Below, one piece after another: positions 38,507 through 46,530 of a DNA stretch of 64,000 bases. Both the position numbers and the translations under genes were made by a program. The notes beneath the pieces are model-generated. The model did not search any database. It worked only from the letters and a program-made list of their open reading frames with translations, and was not told where the DNA came from. Numbering within the stretch: the stretch's first letter is position 1; every line of letters begins with the position of its first letter. The stretch is from Methylobacterium organophilum. Its GTDB lineage: Bacteria > Pseudomonadota > Alphaproteobacteria > Rhizobiales > Beijerinckiaceae. The stretch covers positions 43,193-107,192 of the forward strand of contig NZ_BPQV01000017.1 in assembly GCF_022179465.1 (NCBI RefSeq), read 5' to 3'.

Positions 38507-40981
38507 TCATGAGCCCCTTCCATCGTTTGCGGTCTTAGCAAGGCGGCGGCTGGCGAAGCGGAGGGGCCGGTCTGCCGAGGTGGCGCGCCGGGGGAGGGGA
38601 TCGTTGACGACATCGGTGAGGAAGGGCGCGGCGGCTGCGGCGCGGGAGCGTTCCTCGGAAGCGAGGCCGTAGAGGGTCGTACGCTGGACCGGTACCCGGC
38701 CGCAGCGCCGGATCAGCGCCTCCATCGCGGCAGGCGTCATTTCCTGGCCATGCGCTGCGCCGGCGGAGCGGGAGATCGTCTCGTTCATCAGTGTGCCGCC
38801 GAGGTCGTTCACGCCGCTGCGGAGCGCCTGGGCGACGCCCTCCGCCCCGAGCTTGACCCAGGACGCCTGGATGTTGGGCACGAGCGGATGCAAGGCGAGG
38901 CGGGCGACAGCGTGCATCAGCAGCGTTTCCCGAAAGGTCGGTCCGCGCCGGGCCAAGCCCTTCAGGGCGATCGGCGCCTCCATATGCACGAAGGGCAGGG
39001 GTACGAATTCGGTGAAGCCGCCGGTGCGCCGCTGGAGGGCGCGGATCCTCAGGATATGGCGCGCCCAGTGCACCGGCCGCTCCACATGCCCGAACATGAT
39101 CGTGGCCGTGCTGCGCAGGCCGGCCCCATGGGCCGCCTCCATCACGGCGAACCACTGCGCCGTGTCGATCTTGTCCGGGCAGAGCACGGCCCGGACCTCG
39201 TCATCGAGGATCTCGGCGGCCGTCCCCGGCAGGCTCGACAGGCCCGCCGCCTTCAGCCGAGCCAGGTATTCGGCAAGCGGCAGACCAAGGGTGGCCGCGC
39301 CCTGCCAGACCTCCAGCGGCGAGAAGGCGTGGACATGCAGGCCGGGCACCGCCGCCTTCACCGCACGGCAGATGTCGAGATAAGTCTCGCCCGTATAGTC
39401 GGGATGGATGCCCCCCTGCATGCAGACCTCGGTCGCGCCCCGGCTCCAGGCCTCGCGGGCGCGCCGCTCGATCTCGTCCAGGCTGAGGTCGTAGGGCTTG
39501 CCCCGCAGGTGCTCGGCGGTCTTGCCCTTGGAGAAGGCGCAGAAGCGGCAACTGAGCGTGCAGAGATTGGTGTAGTTGATGTTGCGGGTGACGACGTAGC
39601 TGACCGTGTCGCCGTTCGTGCTCGCCCGCAGCTCGTCCGCGGCGGTGCAGACCGCGCGGAAGGCCTCGCCGCGGGCGGCGAACAGGGCGAGAAGGTCGCT
39701 CTCCCCGAGCGTGTGCCCGGCTTGGGCGCGCCGCAGGATGCCACCGAGGGCCGAAGTCGCCACAGGCGCCGCCCGACCATCCCCGAGGAAGCCGGTGGGC
39801 GGGTTGCGGGCTTCGCCCGGCGACCAGTCGTCGTCCCGGACGAAGCCGTCCGCATCGATCGCGCGCAGGGCCGGTGTGCGGAAAAGCGGGGCGAGCCAGC
39901 GCTCCGGCTCCCGCAGATGGGACGGATAGACCGGCAGGCGCTGCACGAGGTGCTTGCCCGCCGCCGCGGTCGCCCGCGCCAGGATGTCGAGATGCGGCCA
40001 GGGCGCCTCGGGGTTCACGTGATCCGGCGTCACGGGCGAGACGCCGCCCCAATCGTTGACGCCGGCCGCGATCATCCGGGGCAGCGCACCCTTGGCGAGG
40101 TTCGGCGGCGCCTGGATGCTCATGCCTGCGCCGAAGACCAGCCGCGCCACGGCGATCGTCCAGAGATGGTCCTCGAAATCCGGTTCCGGCGCCCCGGCCA
40201 TGGCCGTACCGGGCTTGGCACGGAAGTTCTGGACGATGATCTCCTGGAGATGGCCGTAGCGGTCGTGTAGGTCGCGTAGCGCCAGGAGCGCCTCGATCCG
40301 CTCGCGCCGCGTCTCACCGATGCCGATGAGCAGGCCGCTCGTGAAGGGGATGGCGCCCTCGCCGGCGAGCCGGATGGTCTCGAGCCGGGCGGCGGGGCGC
40401 TTGTCGGGGGAGCCGAAATGCGGGCCACCCCGCTGCGAAAGCCGCTCGCTCGCCGTCTCCAGCATGATGCCCATAGAGGCGCTGACGAGGCGCAGGCGTG
40501 CGAGGTCGTCCGCCTCCATCAGGCCCGGATTGAGATGAGGCATCAGCCCCGTCTCGCGAAAAACCCTTTCGGCGGCCTCGTACAGATAGTCCAGGGTGCG
40601 GGCGTGGCCGAGGACCGCCAAGCCCTCGCGGGCGGCGCGGTAGCGCAGCTCCGGCTTGTCGCCGAGGGTGAACAACGCCTCGGTGCAGCCGGCTTTCGCG
40701 CCCTGACGGGCGATGGCGAGAACATCCTCCAACGGCAGGAAGGCGGTACCGACCTTCGCCGGCGCGCGCGCGAAGGTGCAGTAGCGGCAGGTGTCGCGGC
40801 AGAGTTGGGTGAGGGGGATGAAGACCTTGCGCGAATAGGAGACCGTGTCGCCAAATCCCGCATCGCGCAGGGCCGCCGCCCGTGCCGTCAGAGCATCGAG
40901 GTCAAGGACCTCGGTCAGCGCCAGGGCCTCTTCGGCGGAAAGCCTCCCGAAGCCGGCCTCGTGGCCGAACGATGCGGTCAT
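38507..40981 (-). CDS. fbiC: Fo synthase, CofG-CofH fusion (7,8-didemethyl-8-hydroxy-5-deazariboflavin synthase)
   Basis: Makes Fo, the deazaflavin chromophore of coenzyme F420, from tyrosine and 5-amino-6-ribitylaminouracil. The 824-residue protein fuses two radical-SAM enzymes. The CofG half has CX3CX2C at C61, C65, C68 (LCRDTCRYCTFARAP) and the CofH half has it at C474, C478, C481 (LCTLSCRFCAFSKGK). Both halves carry further family motifs (LNPGLMEADDL; QGGIHPDYTGETYLDICRAV; FTEFVPLPFVH). The fused form is the actinobacterial FbiC type; archaea use separate proteins. It is the last gene of the operon, 10 bases after cofC. Confidence 0.95.
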   Translation of the reverse strand: MTASFGHEAGFGRLSAEEALALTEVLDLDALTARAAALRDAGFGDTVSYSRKVFIPLTQLCRDTCRYCTFARAPAKVGTAFLPLEDVLAIARQGAKAGCTEALFTLGDKPELRYRAAREGLAVLGHARTLDYLYEAAERVFRETGLMPHLNPGLMEADDLARLRLVSASMGIMLETASERLSQRGGPHFGSPDKRPAARLETIRLAGEGAIPFTSGLLIGIGETRRERIEALLALRDLHDRYGHLQEIIVQNFRAKPGTAMAGAPEPDFEDHLWTIAVARLVFGAGMSIQAPPNLAKGALPRMIAAGVNDWGGVSPVTPDHVNPEAPWPHLDILARATAAAGKHLVQRLPVYPSHLREPERWLAPLFRTPALRAIDADGFVRDDDWSPGEARNPPTGFLGDGRAAPVATSALGGILRRAQAGHTLGESDLLALFAARGEAFRAVCTAADELRASTNGDTVSYVVTRNINYTNLCTLSCRFCAFSKGKTAEHLRGKPYDLSLDEIERRAREAWSRGATEVCMQGGIHPDYTGETYLDICRAVKAAVPGLHVHAFSPLEVWQGAATLGLPLAEYLARLKAAGLSSLPGTAAEILDDEVRAVLCPDKIDTAQWFAVMEAAHGAGLRSTATIMFGHVERPVHWARHILRIRALQRRTGGFTEFVPLPFVHMEAPIALKGLARRGPTFRETLLMHAVARLALHPLVPNIQASWVKLGAEGVAQALRSGVNDLGGTLMNETISRSAGAAHGQEMTPAAMEALIRRCGRVPVQRTTLYGLASEERSRAAAAAPFLTDVVNDPLPRRATSADRPLRFASRRLAKTANDGRGS

Positions 40982-40991
40982 GGCAGGCCTC

Positions 40992-41708
40992 TCATGCAGG
41001 CAGGCGGGTCGGGGGCGGATCGGCGCGGGAGACGCCGGGCGGGGCTTCGGCGAAGCGCCAGATCGCGCCGGGGAGCGCCTTCAGCAAGGTGCGGCTACGG
41101 CTCGGCGGGCCGCCCTGCGCGAGGAAAGCGCTCAAGTCCCCCGGCCGGTCGATGTCGCGGACGAGCCGGGGCAGGTCGAGAACGCGGGGAGTGATCCCGC
41201 AGGCGCGCGCTGCCTGCAAATGATGGTGGAAGCTGTCAGGCCCATAGAGAAAGGGGATTGCCTGCACCGGCGAGCAGGCGAGCAGGTTCGTGCCCCTGTC
41301 TGCGGCAGCTGGCACGAGGCTGACCGCCGGGGCAGCCCCGTGCCGGACGACGACGTGATCGAGATCCTCCGGCATGACCTGGGGAAGGTCGGCGGCCAGC
41401 ACCAGGATACCCGCGGCGCCATCCTCTGCGAGGATGCGAGCGCCCTCCGCCACAGCAACGCAGGTGCCGGCCTCGGCCCTGTCCGCGATGATCCGGGCGC
41501 CGGCCCGGCGCGCCTGCGCGGTGACCTCTGCATCCGCCGTGATCACCGCGACCCCGGCGAGAGTCGAGGCCCGGGTCGCAGCCTCGATCACGTCGAGGGC
41601 CATGGCACGGGCGAGCCGTGCCCGCTCGTCCGGATCGAGCAGGGGCGCCAGGCGCTGCTTGGCCTGCTCCAGGCGCTTCACGGGAATCAGGCACCAGGGG
41701 GCGGTCAC
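40992..41708 (-). CDS. cofC: 2-phospho-L-lactate guanylyltransferase type protein CofC/FbiD
   Basis: Activates a phosphorylated three-carbon acid (2-phospholactate, phosphoenolpyruvate or, in one known group, 3-phosphoglycerate) with GTP for F420 side-chain assembly. The 238-residue protein begins with WCLIPVKRLEQAKQRLAPLL, the nucleotide-binding start of CofC, and has AAGILVLAADLPQVMPEDLD (metal-binding Asp) and DRGTNLLACSP. Substrate preference cannot be read safely from sequence. It overlaps cofD by four bases and is followed by fbiC. Confidence 0.93.
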   Translation of the reverse strand: MTAPWCLIPVKRLEQAKQRLAPLLDPDERARLARAMALDVIEAATRASTLAGVAVITADAEVTAQARRAGARIIADRAEAGTCVAVAEGARILAEDGAAGILVLAADLPQVMPEDLDHVVVRHGAAPAVSLVPAAADRGTNLLACSPVQAIPFLYGPDSFHHHLQAARACGITPRVLDLPRLVRDIDRPGDLSAFLAQGGPPSRSRTLLKALPGAIWRFAEAPPGVSRADPPPTRLPA

Positions 41709-42682
41709 AGCGGTCTCCGCGGCAGGGTCGCGGCGAGGTCGAGGGCGGCTCGGGCGAGATCCTCCCGGTCCGACAGGCTCGTCATCACCGTGTTGGTGAC
41801 GAGGCTCGGCAGGCCGAGCCGGGGCGCTTCCGCCGCGTCGGCCGCATCGAGCACCATGCCGTCGAGGAGATCGCCGTAATGGGCGGCCACCGCCTGCGTG
41901 CTCACGGGCAGGCCGAGCTCGGCCATGATCTTGGCGGTCGGTCCTTTCACCGCCTTACCCGCGACCACCGGCGAGACCGCGACGACGGGCGCGGCCGCCC
42001 TCCGCAGGGCGGCCCGCAGGCCGGGGATCGCCAGGATGGGGTCGATGCTGAGATAGGGGTTCGACGGGCAGATCAGGATCGTGGCAAGATCCTCGTCCGC
42101 GAGCAGGCCCGGCAGGTCGGCGGGCATGCGTGCAGTCTGCGCGCCGGCAAAGGTCAGCCCGGTCAGGACCGGCGCGCAGCGGCGAGCCACGAAATAGGTC
42201 TGGAAGGGCAGGGGGCCTTCCTCGGTCTGCACGATCGTCCGGACGGGATCGTCGCTCGCCGGCATCAGCCGGGCGCGGATGCCGAGGCTCCGGGCGATCT
42301 CGGCGGTGACTTCGGAGAGGGTAGAGCCCTCCCGCAAGCGCTGCGTGCGATGGACATGGGTGGCGAGATCACGGTCGCCCAGCATGAACCAGGTCTCGCC
42401 CCCGAGCCGGCCGAGAGCTTCCAGGAAGCCCCAGCTCTCCCCCGCGAGGCCCCAGCCACGCTTCCGGTCGCTCAGGCCAGCCAAGGTGTAGGTCACGGTG
42501 TCGATGTCCGGACAGATCGTGAGACCGAGATGCTCGAAATCGTCGCCGGTGTTGACGAGAACGGTCAGCCGGTCCGGCTCCAGCACCCGGGTCAGGCCGA
42601 GAGCCAGCTTGGCGCCGCCGATGCCGCCGCACAGGGCGAGCACACGCTCCGGGCGCAGGGGCCGCTCCGCTCTGTCCGTCAT
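41705..42682 (-). CDS. cofD: 2-phospho-L-lactate (PEP) transferase CofD/FbiA
   Basis: Transfers the activated phospho-acid onto Fo to give F420-0 or dehydro-F420-0. The 325-residue protein from the ATG at 42682 has the N-terminal motif VLALCGGIGGAKLALGL, the LVNTGDDFEHLGLTICPDIDTVTYTLAG stretch, and CPSNPYLSIDPILAIPGLR and VSPVVAGKAVKGPTAKIM; these are diagnostic for CofD. It overlaps cofE and cofC by four bases each, so the three are made together. Confidence 0.96.
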   Translation of the reverse strand: MTDRAERPLRPERVLALCGGIGGAKLALGLTRVLEPDRLTVLVNTGDDFEHLGLTICPDIDTVTYTLAGLSDRKRGWGLAGESWGFLEALGRLGGETWFMLGDRDLATHVHRTQRLREGSTLSEVTAEIARSLGIRARLMPASDDPVRTIVQTEEGPLPFQTYFVARRCAPVLTGLTFAGAQTARMPADLPGLLADEDLATILICPSNPYLSIDPILAIPGLRAALRRAAAPVVAVSPVVAGKAVKGPTAKIMAELGLPVSTQAVAAHYGDLLDGMVLDAADAAEAPRLGLPSLVTNTVMTSLSDREDLARAALDLAATLPRRPL

Positions 42683-43455
42683 CGGAAGAGATCCCCGGCC
42701 TTGTCGCGCAAGAGGGCCGCAGCGGGCATTGATGGGTGCTGCCAGGACAGGCCCTGCACCAGCACGGCGGGCACGCCCTCGGCGGCCTGCCCCATGAGCA
42801 GGGAGGCAGCCGCCGCGATCTCGTCGGCGAAGCCGATCTGAGTGACGCGGAGCGCGCGCCCGAACAGGTCCGGCGTGCCGATGCAATCGATCAGAGCCGG
42901 CAGCCCAGCGGCGCCGAGTGCCACGCCGACCGTGCCGTGCCGCCAAGCCCGGCCGAAGCTATCGGCCATCACGACGGCGAGGTCGTCCCTTCCATAGCGG
43001 GCGGAAAGCGCCTCCCGCGCCCGGGTGCACCAGCCATCCGGATCCTCCGGCAGCAGTAGCACCCGGTCCCCATCCTCCGGCGTGCCCACGTTCGACTGGT
43101 CGACACCGGCATTGGCCATGACGAAGCCGAGGCGATGGGCGACGATCAGGGCGCCCCTGCGGGTGGCGACGACCTCGTCGGATTCCGACAGGATCACCTC
43201 GACGAGGCGGGGATCCTTGTCGACCATGGCGGCGATGTCCCGCGCCCGCGCCGAGGGGACGACGTCGGCGAGATCGACGAAGCGTCCCTCCGCCTTCGAG
43301 ACCACCTTCTGGGCGACCACCAGCACGGCCCGAGGCCCCGGCACGAGCCCCGCCCGATCGATGGCCGCGATCAGCAGGCCCATGAGGTCATCGCCGGGGC
43401 GCACGAGGGGCAGCCCCGGAAGCGGCGTTAGCGTAAGGGGCGTCTGGACTCTCAT
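42679..43455 (-). CDS. cofE: Coenzyme F420:L-glutamate ligase CofE (stand-alone)
   Basis: Adds gamma-linked glutamates to F420-0 with GTP. The 258-residue protein shows LPGLPLVRPGDDL, VVAQKVVSKAEGRFVDLADV, ARDIAAMVDKDPRLVEVIL and VMANAGVDQSNVG, all typical of CofE, and VVMADSFGRAWRHGTVGVALG in the active-site region. It lacks the C-terminal FMN reductase domain found in actinobacterial FbiB, and no such domain is encoded elsewhere in the operon. It starts at ATG 43455, 28 bases after fgd, and overlaps cofD by four bases. Confidence 0.95.
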   Translation of the reverse strand: MRVQTPLTLTPLPGLPLVRPGDDLMGLLIAAIDRAGLVPGPRAVLVVAQKVVSKAEGRFVDLADVVPSARARDIAAMVDKDPRLVEVILSESDEVVATRRGALIVAHRLGFVMANAGVDQSNVGTPEDGDRVLLLPEDPDGWCTRAREALSARYGRDDLAVVMADSFGRAWRHGTVGVALGAAGLPALIDCIGTPDLFGRALRVTQIGFADEIAAAASLLMGQAAEGVPAVLVQGLSWQHPSMPAAALLRDKAGDLFR

Positions 43456-43483
43456 CCGGGGCGTCGTCTCAAGCTCGGCCCCC

Positions 43484-44485
43484 TCAGGCGAGGGCGCGCA
43501 GGCGCGGCAGCACCTGCTCCGCGTAGAGACGCAGGAACCGGACCTGATCCGTGCCGGGGGCATGGAAGACGAGATGGCGGAAACCGAGCTCGATATAGGG
43601 GCGGATGCGCGCCACGTGCTCCTCCGGATCGTCAGAGACGATCCAACGGCTTGCCGCTCGCTCCAGGGGAAGCGCGTCGGCCAGACGCTCCATGTCGAGG
43701 GGATCCTCCACGGACATCTTCTCCTCGCCCGTCAGGGCCAGGGCGGCCCAGTGGCGTGTGTCCTGCAGCGCCCGGGCTCGGTCCGTGTCGAAGGAGACCT
43801 TCATCTCGATCATCCGATCGACCGCGCTCTCGGGACGTTCGGCCGCGGCAAGGCCTGCCGAAAGGTTGGGCAGAAGCGTCTCGCTGTAGAGCGTCGACGG
43901 CTTTCCGGAGGTACAGATGAAGCCATCCGCGACGCGCCCGGCGAATTTGGTGATGAGCGGTCCGGCCCCGGCGATGTAGATCGGCACCGGGATCTCGGGC
44001 CGGTCGTAGATCGTGGCGTTGCGGGTCTCGTAGTAGGTGCCGGAGAAGGAGACGCGCTCCTGTGTCCAGAGCTCGCGGATCAGCTCCACGGATTCCTTCA
44101 GTCGTGCGAGGCGCTCCTTCGGCTCCGGGAAGGCGAGGCCGGTGGCCGGCGTCTCGTTCAGCGCCTCGCCGGTGCCGATGCCGAGGACGACCCGGCCCGG
44201 GAACAGGGATCCGAGCGTTCCGAAGGCATGGGCCACGATGGAGGGATGGTAGCGGAAGGTGGGCGTGAGCACGCTCGTGCCCATGACGATCCGGCTCGTC
44301 CGCGCGCCCAGCGCCCCCATCCAGGCGACGGAGAAAGGCGCGTGCCCGTCCGTGTGTCGCCAGGGCTGGAAATGGTCGCTGATGAAGACGGAATCGAAGC
44401 CGGAGGCCTCCGCCTCGACGGCGAAGTCGAGGAGCTGGCGCGGCCCGAACTGCTCTGCCGAGGCCTTGTAGCCGAGGGTCAGCAT
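43484..44485 (-). CDS. fgd: F420-dependent glucose-6-phosphate dehydrogenase type (FGD family)
   Basis: A 333-residue luciferase-like (TIM barrel) F420 oxidoreductase that closely resembles mycobacterial FGD1, which oxidises glucose-6-phosphate and reduces F420. Start: MLTLGYKASAEQFGPRQLLDF. By recall of the M. tuberculosis structure, F420/catalytic residues D39, H40, W44, E109 correspond to D37, H38, W42 and E107 here. Phosphate-site residues T195, K198, K259, R283 correspond to T192, K195, K256 and R280 (in CTSGK, GEEKMS, ASRWIV). All are present, so glucose-6-phosphate is the best guess. It overlaps hyuA by seven bases and precedes cofE by 28. Confidence 0.88.
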   Translation of the reverse strand: MLTLGYKASAEQFGPRQLLDFAVEAEASGFDSVFISDHFQPWRHTDGHAPFSVAWMGALGARTSRIVMGTSVLTPTFRYHPSIVAHAFGTLGSLFPGRVVLGIGTGEALNETPATGLAFPEPKERLARLKESVELIRELWTQERVSFSGTYYETRNATIYDRPEIPVPIYIAGAGPLITKFAGRVADGFICTSGKPSTLYSETLLPNLSAGLAAAERPESAVDRMIEMKVSFDTDRARALQDTRHWAALALTGEEKMSVEDPLDMERLADALPLERAASRWIVSDDPEEHVARIRPYIELGFRHLVFHAPGTDQVRFLRLYAEQVLPRLRALA

Positions 44486-46530
44486 GCGATGTCCTCGCGG
44501 ATGATCATCTGGCCCGTGGGGTCCATGGCGCAGGTCTGTCCCGGCAGCACCAGGGTGGTGGTGGTCGCTTCCTCGACGAGGGCAGGGCCCGAGACGGTCT
44601 GACCGGGACGCAAGCCCTCGCGGCGGTAGACCGGGCTGTCGGCCCAGCCCTGACCATCGAGATACAGGGGCCGGTGCCGATCCGGCACCGGCGGCGTGTG
44701 TCTGCGGTCGTCGCTGCGCGGCACGGGCACGGTCTCGACCGGCGCCTCGGCCTGCAGGTGGATCGTGGTCAGCTCGGCGGCGACCCCGGGCAGATCGAAG
44801 GTGAACGCCTTCCGGTGGGCGGCATGAAACCGCTCCAGCACCTCGGCCGGCGAGGCGTCGGGCGGGCAATCGAAGGCGACGCTGTGCTCCTGGTTGCGGT
44901 AGCGGCCCTCGACGATGGGGGTCAGCACGAGCGCCTTCGCGTCATCGACACCGAAATAGGCCGCCGCCTCCTTCGCCAGCTCGGCGAACAGGACCGGCAG
45001 CCGTTCGGTCAGCTCGTCGTCGATGCCGGCGAGGATCATGCGGCGCAGATCGATCCGCGGACGCGCCGCGAGCATCCCCCAGGCCGAGAAGATGCCGGGC
45101 TGGGTCGGGATGATGCAGGCGCGCACGCTCATCTCGCGGGCGAGCTTGGCGGCGAGCAGCGGCCCGGCGCCTCCGGAGACGAGGAGGGCGAAGTCCCGCG
45201 GGTCGTGGCCGCGCTGGATGCTGATCAGCTTCAGGGCGCTGATCATGGTCTCCTCGGCCACCTCGATGAGGGCCGAGGCCGCTTCCTCCACGCTCATGCC
45301 CAGAGGCTCGGCGATCGTGGCCACAGCCCTGCGTGCCGCCTCCAAGTCGAGGGCGATGCGACCCTCGCCGAAGGTGACGGGATCGATCACGCCGGTGACG
45401 AGCTTGGCGTCGGTCACGGTCGGCCGGGTGCCGCCGAGCCCGTAGCAGGCGGGGCCTGGATTGGAGCCGGCGCTGTGCGGGCCGACGCGCAGGCGGTTGC
45501 CCGCATCGAGCCAGGCGATCGAGCCGCCGCCGGCACCGACCTCGACGATGTCCACCACCGGCACCTGCACGGTGTAGCCGGGGGAGGTGCGTGTCTTCTC
45601 CAGCTTGTAATCGGGGGCGAGGCTCGGCTGCCCGCCGCGGATCACCGAGCACTTGGCCGTGGTGCCGCCGACATCGAGATAGATCAGGTCCGGCTCGGCC
45701 AGCACCTGCGCGATGCGCGCCGCGCCGGCCACCCCCCCGGCCGGCCCGGATTCGATCAGGGTGAGCGGCGCCCGCGCCGCTTGGTCGAACCGGGCGATGC
45801 CGCCGTTCGACTGCATGGCGTAATACGGCCCCTCGAGGCTGCCCTTGGCCAGCGAGCGTTCGAGATTGGCGAAGTAGCGCTGCACGATGGGCTGGACGTA
45901 GGCGTTGAGCGCCACGGTGTTGGAGCGCTCGTATTCGCGCCATTGCCGCGAGATCTCGTGGCTGGCGCAGACCGGCACGTCCGGCAGGCATTCGCGAAGG
46001 ATCTGCGCGCAGCGCTCCTCATGGGCCGGATTCGCGTAGCTGTGCAGGAGAACGATACCGATCGTCTCGACGCCCTGCGCCCTACAAGCATCGGCGCAGG
46101 CGCGCACGTCGTCCTCGTTCAGGGGCTCCACTATCTCGCCGGCTGCGTTCAGGCGCTCGCGCACCTCGAAGCGGAGGTGGCGCGGCACGAAGGCGTCGGG
46201 GGTCTTCGAGCGCAAATTGTAGAGGTCAGGGCGGGTGCCCCGGCCAATGGCGAGCACGTCGCGGAAGCCGCGGGTGGTCAGCAAAGCCGTGCGCACGCCC
46301 TTGCGCTCGGTGATGGCGTTGATGACCGTGGTGCCGCCATGGACGAAGAAGCGCACCTCGGTCGGGTCAAGGCCCTGGTTTTCACCGGCCCGGTCGATGG
46401 CGTGCATCACGCCCTGGGACTGGTCATCGGTCGTGGTGAGCACCTTGGCGGTGTAGAGTCGGCCCTCACGCTCGTCGTAGCCGATCAGGTCGGTGAAGGT
46501 GCCGCCGACATCGGTCGCGAGACGGATCAT
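44479..46530 (-). CDS. hyuA: Hydantoinase/oxoprolinase subunit A (HyuA family), copy 1
   Basis: A 683-residue ATP-grasp-like/actin-fold subunit of the hydantoinase/oxoprolinase superfamily, which includes N-methylhydantoinase, 5-oxoprolinase, caprolactamase and acetone/acetophenone carboxylases. The N-terminal ATP motif is TDVGGTFTDLIGYD. Further marks are HGGTTVINAITERKG, the SNGGIARF segment, YLDVGGTTAKCSVI and SAGSNPGPACYGLGG. The true substrate (a cyclic amide, lactam or ketone) cannot be read. It overlaps hyuB by four bases and fgd by seven, so it is co-translated with the F420 genes. Confidence 0.93.
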   Translation of the reverse strand: MIRLATDVGGTFTDLIGYDEREGRLYTAKVLTTTDDQSQGVMHAIDRAGENQGLDPTEVRFFVHGGTTVINAITERKGVRTALLTTRGFRDVLAIGRGTRPDLYNLRSKTPDAFVPRHLRFEVRERLNAAGEIVEPLNEDDVRACADACRAQGVETIGIVLLHSYANPAHEERCAQILRECLPDVPVCASHEISRQWREYERSNTVALNAYVQPIVQRYFANLERSLAKGSLEGPYYAMQSNGGIARFDQAARAPLTLIESGPAGGVAGAARIAQVLAEPDLIYLDVGGTTAKCSVIRGGQPSLAPDYKLEKTRTSPGYTVQVPVVDIVEVGAGGGSIAWLDAGNRLRVGPHSAGSNPGPACYGLGGTRPTVTDAKLVTGVIDPVTFGEGRIALDLEAARRAVATIAEPLGMSVEEAASALIEVAEETMISALKLISIQRGHDPRDFALLVSGGAGPLLAAKLAREMSVRACIIPTQPGIFSAWGMLAARPRIDLRRMILAGIDDELTERLPVLFAELAKEAAAYFGVDDAKALVLTPIVEGRYRNQEHSVAFDCPPDASPAEVLERFHAAHRKAFTFDLPGVAAELTTIHLQAEAPVETVPVPRSDDRRHTPPVPDRHRPLYLDGQGWADSPVYRREGLRPGQTVSGPALVEEATTTTLVLPGQTCAMDPTGQMIIREDIAC

